Positions 11,191-23,548 of a DNA stretch of 64,000 nt are shown here, piece after piece. This DNA is from Purshia tridentata (taxonomy: Eukaryota; Streptophyta; Magnoliopsida; Rosales; Rosaceae), in NCBI GenBank assembly GCA_003254885.1, contig QANT01007881.1, forward strand, positions 51,175-115,174, read 5' to 3'. The translations under genes and the position numbers were made by a program. A model generated the notes under the pieces. That model worked only from the letters and a program-made list of their open reading frames with translations. It ran no database searches and was not told the origin of the DNA. The stretch's first letter is position 1, and every line of letters starts with the position of its first letter.

Positions 11191-11700
11191 GGAAATGTGG
11201 GGTCAAGGTCAAAGGTTCTAGAAGCTTCTACAATTTGTTGGGCCTCAAGACAAGCAAGCAAAGATTGGGCCAAGTTCAAGTCCATATTCAAAAGCCCATG
11301 CGCCTATTACTTGCACTAGAAGACTTTCCCAATTCTGGAATCCTAATTTGGAAGGAGATCTTGGAAGACTCAGTTAAAGATCTTAAGGAGTCCTTAACTT
11401 GCAAGGAAGTCAAAACCCTGGAAATATGAGCAGCAACTTCGACAGTAATTCTGTATTTCTCTAGATTGAATCAGATATCAAGCCATATATCATTGGAAAG
11501 ATACGGATGTTAGCTTCGCAGGGAATTTTACGGAACTTGATTCCGACACTCCTAGATCAAGATATGGCCATTTAAGTGAAGACAGCGCAGCAGTTCCGCG
11601 ACCAGAAGAAGTCTACTCGCCCAAAACAGCCCAAGGCCCATTCTTGGAGTGCAAGTAAACCCTTTCCTTGCAAGCCAAGGAATCTCCACCTCCTTACCAC

Positions 11701-11707
11701 TATATAA
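11701..11707 (+). promoter_or_regulatory. Candidate LTR TATA box
   Basis: TATATAAAG is followed about 25-35 bp later by CT/CA-rich sequence, as expected at a transcription start. It lies centrally in the putative LTR, downstream of the palindrome cluster. Confidence 0.5.
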
Positions 11708-11840
11708 AGACCTCCTCTCCTCACTATTTGACATCAATCAGTTCACACATCAACTTTCACATCTTTAGAGAGAGAGAGAAATAAAGGATCCTTTACCTCA
11801 TTATTCTACACATCAGATCAACCAAAAACATCAGAGATCT

Positions 11841-11841
11841 T

Positions 11842-11880
<39 letters not shown>
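11841..11880 (+). repeat. (GA)n microsatellite
   Basis: An uninterrupted run of about 19 GA units, preceded by a shorter run at 11768. It lies in the presumed transcribed leader of the LTR. Confidence 0.95.
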
Positions 11881-11882
<2 letters not shown>

Positions 11883-12900
11883 ATAAGGGTGAAGTCCTAG
11901 GGCTTGGGTGCAAGCTTCCTAGCTTGTTGCCCTAGCCCTAGTTACAAGTTCCTAGGATTTTCCCAAGCCTAGTCGCTGCCTCTTCCTTGGGTTTTTCTTA
12001 TTCTTTTTCTTTTGTTTTTCTTCTTTTGTTTATTAGTTTAGTTTGTTCTTTCTTTCATTATGGATTCATTGACTATTTTTATATAATGAAAGTTAGTTCT
12101 TTTATTTTCTGTTTTATGTTTTAATCACTTTTATGTATTTTTGAGTGGATGATGAAGCCTCTATTATTGATCAAAGTTTGAGTTATGGTTTCTTGTAATT
12201 TATGATGATGGTACTTGTATAAAATCCTATTATCTGTTAGAATGACATTTGTTGTAGATTCTTTTAAGATTAGCTACCTTAGGGATGAAGCATTTAGTGA
12301 TTGTTATAAAATTGAATAAGCTCAAAAGGATGATAATTTTAGAAGTAACAAGCAATCAATTAAGAACTGGTTGTGATAATAGTATTCATAGATGGCGTAG
12401 TGTACATTACGGTGGATATATGGTCTATGTGTTTGTCATCTTCACAGATCCTAATGACTCTTGCATGGGTGATTGGCCTAGCTTGTCTAGGAACATGCAA
12501 GTTAACTTGTTATGGCATGTTTAAGAGACTCCTAGTATATGCATAAGGAGGGTATAACGCCAAAAGGAAATAGCCAAAACTTTTGGTAGGCAGACTTTGT
12601 GTTCGTAGTCTTTGAAATTGCATGTTATCATATTAGTTGATCATTGATAGTTTGGTGGATTCTGATGCTTCACAATGCCAAGAAAGTGTGTGTTTGTGTT
12701 TTTCTACTAATCTAAACCTCCTATCTGTGTGCGTGTGTTAGTGCTTCTAATATGTTAAGTTGAGTTGGTTTATTGGTACTATATCCATTCCTTGTGGGAT
12801 CGACCTCGTACTTTGCATCCCTTGCTACTTTGCAATTCATGCACTTGCGAGTAAACTTAGAGTTGGAATATATGTTTAATAATTTTACTCTAAGAAAACA

Positions 12901-15900
12901 TTCAATGGGGAAGCACTTTCTCATGTCTCGGTTAGTGTTCAAGCCCTAAAGAACCACTTTAGGTCCTAAGAATGCATGAATACATCATTTCGTAGCACAC
13001 TTAGTCCAATTTGGTTGAAGTTGCATGAAAACGTGCTCAAATAACAAGAAACAAATGGGGAACTACTTTCTCATGTTTGGATTAGCGTTCTAGCCCAAAA
13101 GAACAACCTTAGAGGTTAAGAATGCATGAATACATAATTTGAGCGCATATTGAGTCAAATTTGCCTAACAATGCAACAAAATGTGCTCAGTTGGCACGAA
13201 AGATATAGGTACGTACTTTCTCATGCTTGGATTAGCATTCTAGCCTCAAAGAAGCACATTTTGTGTTAGGATCAAACAAAAACGCCTTTTCGGTGCATAC
13301 TCAGTCTAACTTGGACTAAATTGTACCAAAACATGCCCGATTGGCAAGAAAGAGATGAGGAAGCACTCTCTAATGTCTCAATTAGCATCCTAGCCCTAAG
13401 GAAACACTTTAGCTGTTAAGAATGAACAAAAATGTCATTTCGGTGCGCACTCAGTACAATTTGGTTAAAGTTGCACCAATACGTTATCAGTTGATAAGAA
13501 AGATATGGGGAAGCACTTTCTCATGCCTGGCTGAGCACTCTCACCCTAAAGAAGCAAATTTCGTGTTTAGAAGTAACGAAATCATTTCGATGCATATTCA
13601 GTCCACTTTCGTTCCAATTGCATCAAAACGTGCCCAGTTAGGAGGGAAGACAATGAGAAGCACTTTCTCATGTCTCAAATAACGTGCTAGCCCTAAAGAA
13701 CCACTTTGGGCGTTAAGAATGCACGAAAACATCATTCCGGCGCATATTGGGTCCAAATTTGCCCTAATTTGTCCAAATTGCCCTAAAGGTCTCGATATTA
13801 GCGTGCTAACCCTAAAGAGCCACTTTAGGTGCCAAGAATGCACGAATATGTCATTTCGGTGCATAGTTAGTCCAATTCAGTTGAAGTTACATCAAAAGCG
13901 TGCTCAGTTGACAAGCCAAACATGGGGAAGCACTTTCTCACGCTTGGATGAGCATTCTCGCCCTAAAGAAGCATATTTCCTGTTTAGAAGTAACAAAAAC
14001 ATCATTTTGGTGAATTCTTAGTCCACCTTCGTCTAAGTTGTGTCAAAACATGCCCAGTTGGCAAGAAAGACATTCAGAAGCACTTTCTCATGTCTCGATT
14101 AGCGTGCCAGCCCAAAAGAATCACTTTAGGTGTTAGGAATGCATGAAAAAATCATTTCAGAGCATACTGGGTCCAAATTCGTCTAAATTACTCCAAAACT
14201 TTCTTGGTTGGCAAAAAAAAACATTGGGAAGCACTTTCTCATGTCTCGATATCAGCGTACTAACCTTAAAGAACCACTTTAGGCCCTCAGAATGCACGAA
14301 AACGTCTTTTCGATGCCCACTAAGTCCAATTTGATTAACGTTAAACCAAAACGTTCTCGGTTGGCAAGAAAGACATGGGGAAGCACTTTCTCGTGTTTTG
14401 ATTAGCGTTCAAGCCCTAAAGAACCACTTTAGGTGCTAAGAATGCATGAATATGTCATTTCAGTGCACACTTAGTCTAATTTGGTTGAAGTTGCATGAAA
14501 ACATGCTCGGTTGGCAAGAAACACATAGGGAACTACGTTTTCATGTTTGGATTAGCGTTCTAGCCCATATGAACTACCTTAGATGTTAAGAGTGCACGGA
14601 TACGTCATTTCTGTACACATTAAGTCAAATTTGGCTAATGTTGCAACTAAACGTGCTTGGCTGGCACGAAAGACATATGGATGCACTTTCTCATGCTCGG
14701 ATTAGCGTTCTAGCCTCAAAGAAGCACATATCGTGTTAGGATAGAACAAAAATTCCTTCTTGGTGCATGCTCGGTCTAACTTGGTCCAAATTGCACCAAA
14801 ATGTGTACGGTTGGCAAGCAAGAGATGGAGAAGAACTCTCTAATATCTCAATTAGCGTGCTAGTCCAAAGGAACCATTTTAAGTGTTAAGAATGAACGAA
14901 AACGACATTTCGGTGCGCACTCAATACAATTTGGTTAAAGTTGCACCAAAACGTTATTGGCTAGCACGAAAGACATGGGGAAGCACTTTCTCACGCTTGG
15001 ATGAGCATTCTCGCCCTAAAAAAGCATATTTCGTGTTTAGAAGCAACGAAAATATCATTTCAGTGCATACTCAGTCCACTTTCATGTAAATTGTGCCCGA
15101 TTGGCAAGAAAGACATGAGGAAGCACCTTTTCATATCTTGATTAGCGTGCTAGCCCAAAAGAACAATTTTAGGTGTTAGAAATGCAAGAAAACATCATTT
15201 CGATGCATACTAGGTCAAAATTTGTCCAAATTGAATCAAAACTTTCTTGGTTGGCAAGAAAGACATGAGAAAGCACTTTCTCATGTCTCGATATTAGCGT
15301 GCTAACCCTAAAGAACCACTTTAGGCACTAAGAATGCACGAATATGTCAGTTTGGTGCACACTTACTCCAATTTGGTTGAAGTTGCATGAAAATGTGCTC
15401 GGTTAACAAGGAACACATGGGAACCACTTTCTCACACTTGGATGAGCATTCTCGCCCTAAAGAAGCACATTTCATGTTTAGAAGTAATGAAAACACCATT
15501 TCGGTGCATACTCAGTCCTCTTTTGTCTAAATTGCATCAAAACGTGCCCGGTTGGCAAGAAAGACACTAGGAAGCACTTTCTCATGTCTCGATTAGCATG
15601 CTAACCCTAAAGAGCCACTTTAGGCTTTAGGAATGCAAGAAAACATCATTTCGGTGCAGAGTGGGTCGAAATTCGTTCCAATTGCACCAAAACTTTCGTA
15701 GTTCGCAAGAAAGACATGAGGAAGCACTGTCTCATGTCTTGATATTAGTGCGCTAACCCTAAAGAACCACTTTAGGCCCGAAGAATGCACGGAAACATCA
15801 TTTCGATGCACACTATGTTCAATTTAATTAAACTTAAGCGAAAACGTTCCCGGTTGGTAGGAAAGACGTGGGAAAGCATTTTCTTATGTATCGATTAGCG

Positions 15901-18499
15901 CTCTAGCCCTAAAGAACCACTTTAGGCGCTAAGAATGCACAAATATGTCATTTCGGTGCACACTTAGTCTAATTTGGTGGAAGTTGCATAAAAACGTGCT
16001 CAGTTGACAAGGAACACATAGGGAACCAGTTTCTCACGCTTGGATGAGCATTCTCACCCCAAAGAAGCACATTTCCTGTTTAGAAATAGCGAAAACATCA
16101 TTTAAGTGCATTCTCAGTTCACTTTCGTCTAAATTGTACGAAAACGTGCCCGGTTGGCAAGAAAGACATTGAGAAGCACTTTCTCATGTCTCGATTAGCG
16201 TGCTAGCCCAAAAGAACCACTTTAGGTGTTAGGAATGCTTGAAAACATCATTTCAGTGCATACTTGTCCAAATTCGTCCAAATTGCACCAAAACTTTTTT
16301 AGTTGGCAAGAAAGACTTGAGGAAGCACTTTATTATGTCTCGATATTAGCGTGCTAACCCTAAAGAACCACTTTAGGCCCTAAGAATGCATGAAAATGTC
16401 ATTTCGGTGCACACTAAGTCCAATTTGATTAAAGTTAAACCAAAACGTTTTCAGTTGGCAAGAAAGACATGGGGAAGTACTTTCTCGTGTCTAGATTAGC
16501 GTTCAAGCCCTAAAGAACCGCTTGAGGTGCTAAGAATGCACGAATACGTCATTTCGGCGCACACTTAGTCCAATTTGGCTGAAGTTGCACAAAAATGTGC
16601 TCGGTTCACAAGAAACAGATGGGGAAGCACTTTCTCACGCTTGGATGAGCATTCTCGCCCTAACGAAGCACATTTCTTGTGTGGAAGTATTGAAAACATC
16701 ATTTTGGTGCATACTCAGTTCACTTTGTCTAAATTGCATCAAAACTTGCCCATTTGGCAAGAAAGATATTTAGAAGCACTTTCTCATTTCAAGATTAGCG
16801 TGCTAGCCTTAGAGAACCACTTTAATTGTTAGGAAAGGAAGAAAATATCATTTCGATGCATACTGGGACCAAATGCATCCAAATTGCACCAAAACTTTCT
16901 TGGTTGGTGAGAAAGACATGAGGAAGCACTTTCTCATGTCTCGATATTAGCGTGCTAACCTTAAAGAACCACTATAGGCCCTAAGAATGCACGAAAATGT
17001 CATTTTGGTGCACACTAAGTCCAATTTGGTTAAAATCTAACCAAAACGTTACCGGTTGGCAAGAAAGATGTGGGAAATCACTTTCTCGTGTCTCTATTAG
17101 CGTTTATGCTCTAAAGAACCACTTTAGGAGCTAAGAATGCATGAATATGTCATTTTGGTGCACACTTAGTCTAATTTGGTTGAAGTTGCACGAAAACATG
17201 CTCGGTTGGCTAGAAACACATGGGGAACTACTTTCTCATTTTTGGATTAGCGTTGTAGCCCAAATGAACTCCCTTAGGTGTTAAGAATGCACGAATTCGT
17301 CATTTCAGCGCACATTGAGTCAAATTTGGCTAACGTCGCAACTAAACGCGCTCAGCTAGCACAAAAGACATAGGGATGCACTTTCTCATGCTTGTATTAG
17401 CGCTCTAGCCTCGAAGAAGGACATTTCATGTTAGGATACAAGAAAAACGCCTTTTCGGTTCATACTCGATCTAACTTGGTCCAAATTGCACCAAAACGTG
17501 CATGGTTGGCAAGAAAGAGATGAGGAAGCACTCTCTAATGTCTCGATTAGCGTGCTGCCCTAAGAAACCATTTTCGGTGTTAAGAATGAACGAAAACGTC
17601 ATTTCGGTGCGCACTCAGTGCAATATGGTTAAAGTTGCACCAAAATGTTATCGGTTGACATGAAAGACATCGGGAAGTACTTTCTCATGCTTGGATGAGC
17701 ATTCTTGTCTTAAAGAAGCACATTTCGTGTTTAGAAGTAACGAAAAGATCATTTCAGAGCATACTCTGTCAACTTTCATGTAAATTGCATTAAAACGTGC
17801 CCGTTTGGTAAGAAAGACATGTGTAAGCACTTTTTCATGTCTCGATTAGTGTGCTAGCCCAAAAGAACCACTTTAGGTGTTAGGAATGCAAGAAAACATC
17901 ATTTCGGTGCATACTGGGTCCAAATTCGCCCAAATTGCATCAAAACTTTCTTGGTTGGCGAGAAAGACATGAGGAAGCACTTTCTTGTGTCTCGATATTA
18001 GCGTGCTAACCCTAAAGAACCACTTCAGGCCCAATGGATGCACGAAAACATCATTTCAGTGCACACTAAGTCTAATTTAATTAAAGTTAAACCAAAACAA
18101 TCCCGGTTCGCAACAAAGACGTGGCAAAGCTCTTTCTCATGTCTTGATTAGCGTTCAGGCCCTAAATAACCACTTTGGGTGCTAAGAATGCACGAATACG
18201 TCATTTTGGTGCACACTTAGTCTAATTTGGTTGAAGTTGCATGAAAACGTGCTCAGTTGACAAGGAACACATGGGGAACCACTTTCTCACGCTTGGATGA
18301 GCATTCTCACCCCAATGAAGCACATTTCCTGTTTAGAAATAGCGAAAACATCATTTAAGTGCATTCTCAGTTCACTTTCGTCTAAATTGTATCAAAACGT
18401 GCCTGGTTGGCAAGAAAGACATTGAGAAGCACTTTCTCATGTCTCGATTAGCGTGCTAGCCCAAAAGAATCACTTTAGGTGTTAGGATTGCTCGAAAAC
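12901..18499 (+). repeat. Satellite array 1 (monomer about 150 bp)
   Basis: About 37 monomers. Spacing of the shared AAGCACTTTCTCATG motif (12914, 13063, 13213, 13364, 13514, 13661...) gives 147-152 bp. Most monomers contain CCTAAAGAACCACTTTAGG, an inverted repeat with 7-bp arms, and end GTTGGCAAGAAAGACATG. Several monomer types alternate, for example TCTCGATTAGCGTGCTAGCC, CTTGGATGAGCATTCTCGCC and CTAGCCTCAAAGAAGCAC. Longer periods are visible (the last type recurs near 13215, 14690 and 17385), but copies are diverged. One monomer is deleted in part near 13770. Small ORFs here are satellite translations, not genes. Confidence 0.95.
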
Positions 18500-18530
18500 T
18501 GACAGGACCCTCCCTGAATTCCACCCTGGA
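18500..18530 (-). mobile_element. 31-bp end fragment of LTR family 1
   Basis: TGACAGGACCCTCCCTGAAT and the next 11 bases are identical to the start of the LTR at 18757. Homology stops after CCACCCTGGAA. It abuts satellite array 1 directly. Confidence 0.8.
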
Positions 18531-18756
18531 AATTTGGCAACAATTTCGGGAACGGGGCCATGAAAATAAGGACCAAGGGTGAAAGTCATGACCTCGGGAG
18601 CGGAATTAAGATCAATGGGGTCATAAGGCTTAGTCGAGTAGGCACCAATATCTTCCTTGAGAGCCGCATGAAGCTTCTTATGATATGCCTTGACAACCTC
18701 TTTATCCATATTGTGAGAAGCAAACCCAACAAAATAAGAAGCTTGAAGTTACTTGA
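18531..18756 (-). pseudogene. Unidentified coding-like fragment between LTR ends
   Basis: On the minus strand about 70 codons are open, beginning upstream of an ATG at 18709. The reading has a composition like a real globular protein (for example PEVMTFTLGPYFHGPVPE). It is cut on one side by the complete LTR (18757) and on the other by the 31-bp LTR end (18530). I do not recognise the family, and no transposon domain is evident. It may be a captured host exon or an unknown element's coding part. It cannot be a working gene as it stands. Confidence 0.4.
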
Positions 18757-20344
18757 TGACAGGACCCTCCCTGAATTCCACCCTGGAACTCGGAGTGATC
18801 CTGCGGGAATCCAATATCAAGGAAAATTCTACCGAAAATTCGGCAAAACCTCCCTTGAAATTGGACTAACCCCTTTTTCCACGGGACCTGCAAACACACT
18901 TCTAAGCATTCACAGCTCCTCTACCACAACCAAAAGGGTCTCTGACCCAACAATTTCAATCCAACTAATTAATTATTCGAGGGTTGTTAAGGTTGGCTAC
19001 AAAACTTCGCTGGGAAAAATAAAGCTTACAAAATAACTAAGTTGCTACTAAAAACCACTAAATTCGCTAGCTTTCCTCGACGACTTTGGCTCGACCGCTT
19101 CACCGCTACCACCTGGGGGAAATTTTAAAACGACAAAAAGAAATAACTAATGAGACGACTCAGTGAGTGGACGGAAATAAAAGTATTTAAACTTAAGTTA
19201 TAACATGATTCATTTATTATAACAAAAATACCCAAAAAGAAATATAAGTTAATATCAAAACCTTACATCTCTCTCCTTGGGAATCCCCCAGTTTTAAAAT
19301 CACTTTTTCTTTCTAAAATCATTTCATACAGATTTCAAATCAATGTAATCATAGAAAAGAACTTCCTGAAATTCATTTACTGGAAAGTAACTTATAAAAC
19401 CACCATCTAAGTACCCTGGAAAACTGGCCATACACTCGTACGGAATGCTGCATCGTACGAGCAGGGCAAGTCTAACTGGCCATACACCTGCACGGAATTC
19501 TGCATCGTACAGGCAGGGCAAAGATAACTGGTCATACGTGCACGCAGAGCTGCCCCCAAAGGGCGAGGCACCGCAACACACGGCCCAAAGCCTATGTGTG
19601 TGTCACGATGGGTCCCAAAGACCTTACTGAGCTTATTTGTAGCTGGGTACTTACACGGCATTTTAAATCCATTTTTTTTATTTCTCAAACCACAACTGAT
19701 AAATCCTTGAAATAATATTTTCATAAACCCTTGAATTCCAACGTTATCTCAAAACTCAAGTATGAAAACATTTAAATTTCTTTCTGTCTCGCTAAAGCAG
19801 GAAATCCAGAATAACTAATTCCAAACTCAAAGTGTAAATCATGAATTAATTCTTTAGACCTTTGATTTGTCACGAATCGAATCATATTTCCAAATAATTA
19901 AATCAAAGCTCAAATAAAACTCACAATATAAATATAAATTAAATCAAGAAGTTTATAAACAAGTCCACTCACAGTCAAAGAGTCTAGTCTCGTTGCTCGG
20001 CTGGGTCGCCCTCAATCTCGGGTGTCGTCTCTATAAGAAAAAAATAAATACGTCGTTAGTTCCCTCATTTAAAGTGTTCGTCTATGTCTAAAATTTGGGG
20101 TTTCGCTAACCTAGGTCTTTTCTACACAACCCAAGTTAATAGTCCGCTTAATAAAGTCTAAAATCTATGATGATTCCTAAATTCCACGATTAAAGGGGTC
20201 GAACTAACCTCCACCCCAAACAAAGTGGCGTTTTCAACCCCAACTTCACCATTTCCGCTCTTCCTTCGAACCCATCATTCCACACTCCAGATTATATTTC
20301 TAAATGATGGTAATTAGCTAAAATATCACAAATTCATGCCAACT

Positions 20345-20424
20345 CCCCAATTAAATCACCATAAACACCTTGGATTTCTAAAATCCCCAATTAAATCACC
20401 ATAAACACCTTGGATTCCTAGAAA
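20345..20424. repeat. 40-bp tandem duplication in LTR-1 copy C
   Basis: CCCCAATTAAATCACCATAA and the following bases occur at 20345 and again at 20385 with one or two differences. Confidence 0.85.
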
Positions 20425-20808
20425 TCTCAAAATGGACCTAAGCATCAACTACCCAACTTTTAATTTCCTTCACAATTCCTCAAATTTCTCGTTCCAACTT
20501 CGATTATATGTTCCTAATAACGGAGATCGCCCACAACATTACACAATTTGAATAAATTTTGGAAGTCTAAGCCAAACCCGAAATGGGCATAAACCCCATT
20601 TTCCCCAACTTTTCAATTTCTTCAAATTCCTTAAAATTTCTTGTTCTAATCCTCAATTGGAAGTTCCTAAGAGTGATTAATGTCCAAAAATAACTCAAAA
20701 CGCCACCCAATCTTAGTTTTCCAAGAGAACCCGAAATGGGTGTGCAAACTCCAAAAATTGATAAACGAAAATACTGAAATTTAGAGGACAATACCTTTGG
20801 GGAAAGGA

Positions 20809-21020
20809 AGCACACGAAGAGGGGAGTAAAACCCACAAAAAATCCACCCCAAACAGGGCTGGAAACGGCCGGAATCGCAGAAGAACGACGGCGGTGGCGT
20901 GACTGTAACTGGGCAGCACACGAAGAGGGGAGTAAAACCCACTAAAAATCCACCCCAAACAGGGCTGGAAACGGCCGGAATCGCCGAAGAACGACGGCGG
21001 TGGCGTGACTGTAACTGGGC
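20809..21020. repeat. 106-bp tandem duplication in LTR-1 copy C
   Basis: The block starting AGCACACGAAGAGGGGAG at 20809 is repeated from 20915, almost identical. It is not present in the other copies. Confidence 0.85.
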
Positions 21021-21649
21021 TGCTGCGTCTTCACGGCTGATCGGAATGATGATCTGAGACCATCAGTGGAAAGGCATCGTCGATAGCTTTCCAACGATAC
21101 CAAGATCGCCAGAATCGGACATCAAACGAAGAAGTTATGGCCATTCAAAGTTTGGCCTTGAAGAGAGGAGGAGAAAGAGAGAAGAGTGAATGTGCGGGAG
21201 AGAGGGGAGAGGAGAGAGAAATAAAAGGGGGAAAAGGAGATTCCAGAAATTTCTGGAATTTTAAACCCATTTCAACGAAATTACAAGTTTGCCCCTCACT
21301 TTGAACCTCCATATTTTTCAAACCGTAACTCCAAATGACGCATACTACGTGTCTACGAACTCGTGAAGTCGAGCTCTACGCAACCATGTCAAAGTCAACT
21401 CTAAACTCCGAGCAATTTAAAAAGTCAACCTTGAGCTCTTTTATCACGTTCATAACTTTCTAACCGGGGCTCTAAACGACCCATGCCGCATGTCAATGAA
21501 CTCGTGAGCCCAAGACCTTCCTAACGGACCCAAGGTCAAAGCTAGAATCTTGCTAGAACCAAAAGTCAACGTTGGGCCCTATTAACACTTACTTAGGAAG
21601 GTACGGGTCGTTACAACCATTGTAGAGGTGATACTTAAATTTTGAAAAT

Positions 21650-21684
21650 ATTAACACTTACTTAGGAAGGTACGGGTCGTTACA
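21650..21684 (-). mobile_element. Second terminal fragment of LTR family 1
   Basis: About 35 bp (TTAACACTTACTTAGGAAGG, then TACGGGTCGTTACA) repeat the outer end of copy C (21581-21615), separated from it by about 34 unrelated bases. It joins directly to the CACTA fragment. Confidence 0.8.
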
Positions 21685-21942
21685 ATGCCAAATCCAATTC
21701 TTATATCGTTGATCAACCCCATTAAAGTAAAGATGCTCCCTTATTACCCTAATATTATTCTTACTCAAATTCCCACATTTCTCACATGGACAATGAATAT
21801 AGTTAGGATTGGCAGCATTCCGTAATGCAAACTTCAAAAAATACTTAACTCCATCCTCATACTCCTTCGTCCTTCTATCAGCATGCATCCAAGCCTTTTC
21901 CATTATTATTACATCGACAAACTTCACATAAAGAGACACCAA
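21685..21942 (-). pseudogene. CACTA (En/Spm) transposase N-terminal fragment
   Basis: The minus-strand frame contains the transposase-associated zinc-binding domain found at the N terminus of plant CACTA transposases. It shows KAWMHADRRTKEYEDGVKYF, then IHCPCEKCGN with its CxxC pair, then REHLYFNGVDQRYKNWIWH. The natural start is probably the internal Met of MEKAWMH. The frame runs into LTR sequence at 21684, so the protein is cut after about 75 residues and the catalytic part is missing. Confidence 0.8.
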
Positions 21943-22625
21943 TTAAAAAAAAAATTAGGCAAAATTTGCAATTCTTTTAGCTCCTAAGAACCCAACAGCT
22001 AAGCAAGTTATTTACACATGTATAAAAGTGGTAAACACATACTTGCCTCACCTTTCCTACCCCCAAAATTTTTTAAATAGGTTTTGAAAACAAGCTATCA
22101 GCCTACATGCAATCTTTAAAGGTACAATGCCAAATAACAAGCATGTTTTTAGTATAAAAACCTTTATTGCACACAGCTCAACACGCATAGATGGGATTCG
22201 CCATGATCTAGCAATCAAGCAAAGCCAATATCATCCGTCCTTTATCAAACAAGCATTCAAATCAACCTAGCCTAGAAATCAAGTTCTCGATCTAGTGCCT
22301 TTTGTCATTTATTCATTCATATCACATATCACATATCAATCTATTAGGTTTACCTATTAAACTCTAATTCATATAAGGTGGCAGCAGTCAAATCATGCTA
22401 TCAAATGATCAAGGAGCATATATAGTTGGAGAAAACATACCTAGCTTAACAATATAATATTCCTTTGTTCGGCTTGTAATTCCCAACCTGCTTTCCTGAA
22501 AAATTATTTAGAAACACCATAATCAAACATAATATAGGCTGGCAACCGAAGAGAAATAATATAAACACCATAATGCAAATGAAAGACCATCAGATAAATA
22601 AAACCAAAAGAAATAATCTAAGCCT
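21943..22625. other. Unclassified spacer, possibly CACTA 5' flank
   Basis: Nothing coding is seen. Its position just upstream of the transposase fragment suggests it may be the 5' part of the same CACTA element, but the CACTA terminus was not found. Confidence 0.3.
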
Positions 22626-22638
22626 AGCTGTCCATGAA

Positions 22639-22664
22639 ATATATATATATATATATATATATAT
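22639..22664. repeat. (AT)n microsatellite at LINE 3' end
   Basis: About 13 AT units just beyond the zf-RVT coding part. Plant LINEs often end in simple-sequence tails, so this may mark the 3' end. Confidence 0.9.
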
Positions 22665-23262
22665 GGCCAAAGAAGGCAAAGAATGATAGGGAACCAAATT
22701 GCCACACATAGCCATTAGCCGAGACGAAATAGCATGGCTGTATGAGCACTCAAAAAATAGGTGGGAATGTGTTTCCACCTCCCTCTTACAGAGCACACAA
22801 GTAGGATCAATACCAGGTTTATAAACCAACATACGATCTACCGTGGCAAGCCTTCCACGAATGGCCAGCCAAAGGATAAAGGCCATGCGCGAAATGTTAT
22901 GGCTGAACCATACAAGTTTGTGCCAAGAAGCTCTAGGGCATCTCTCTCTAAGCTTCTCCCAAGTGGAAGCTGCTGAATATTTGCCTGAGGAAGATGGGAG
23001 CCACTGAATAGAATCCTCCCTTTCAGAATTGGGATTATAAATGGGCATACCTTACTTGCATTCCAATAGATTCGGAGAGTTTGCCGGAGGCCATTCCCAC
23101 CAGTTGCTATGCACAATAGCACTAACCATAGAGTTCTTGTGGAGGCCGGAGTCATAAATAATCCTCTCACCCCAAACCAAAGAGAAGTCCTCTCACCATT
23201 CCCAACCTTATGAAGTTTGAGAGGGCGAGCTAACTCCCGGAGCTTCAAAATCTTTCTCCAAT
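22665..23262 (-). pseudogene. LINE ORF2 C-terminal part (zf-RVT domain)
   Basis: The frame from about 23048 down carries the zinc-binding domain that follows plant LINE reverse transcriptases: W-rich KLVW..., LAIRGRLATVDRM, then CVLCKREVETHSHLFFEC. The adjoining part (to 23248) continues the same protein in another frame, so there is at least one frameshift near 23040. It is normally the last domain of ORF2. Confidence 0.8.
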
Positions 23263-23548
23263 TCCAAGAGCAGACTTGGGGAGGTTTTACCTTTCAAAAA
23301 TTCCTACCCTTCAGGTGGTAGGTATGTATCCATCTAGTCCATATGTTATTCGCACCCGAAACAACCTGCCACAAGTGTCTAAGCATAAGGGATTTATTCC
23401 ACGTGNCAAGAGCAGACTTGGGGAGGTTTTACCTCTCAAAAATTCCTACCCTTCAGGTGGTAGGTATGTATCCATCTAGTCCATATGTTATTCGCACCCG
23501 AAACAACCTGCCACAAGTGTCTAAGCATAAGGGATTTATTCCACGTGG
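23263..23548. repeat. About 142-bp duplication flanking a single N
   Basis: The block starting CAAGAGCAGACTTGGGGAGG occurs just before the N at 23406 (from 23263) and again just after it (from 23407), with one difference. It lies inside LINE ORF2 and breaks it. An exact repeat meeting at an N is the mark of two contig ends that were joined but not merged. Confidence 0.85.

Larger units (their letters stand above)
10780..12900 (+). mobile_element. Putative LTR (unclassified, gypsy-like)
   Basis: The block starts TGTTGAGTGCTCAATTT and ends ...AAGAAAACA directly against satellite array 1. It has LTR-like organisation: an upstream region with clustered palindromic repeats (10935-11190), a TATA box (TATATAA, 11701-11707), a GA-rich stretch shortly downstream (11769-11880) and a 3' part containing TGTGGGATCGACCTCGTAC. 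From memory, that last motif resembles the 3' part of some Ty3/gypsy LTRs. No internal region adjoins it and no target-site duplication was found, so it is a solo LTR or fragment. Confidence 0.5.
18757..21615 (-). mobile_element. LTR family 1, copy C (full-length, minus strand)
   Basis: It reads TGACAGGACCC...GGTACGGGTCGTTACA on the plus strand, the reverse complement of copy A, 2.86 kb. It holds the same minisatellite (about 19430-19575, more decayed), GC-rich leader and duplicated module (21290-21570). Flanks CTTGA and ACCAT do not match, so there is no target-site duplication. Extra pieces of the same LTR's two ends lie outside it (18500-18530 and 21650-21684), as if this copy sits within a mostly deleted older copy. 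Confidence 0.8.

Noticed and set aside
12940-18500. CCCTAAA motifs in the satellite as interstitial telomere repeats
   Set aside because: Only one CCCTAAA per monomer, as part of the CCTAAAG...CTTTAGG dyad, with no tandem TTTAGGG run.
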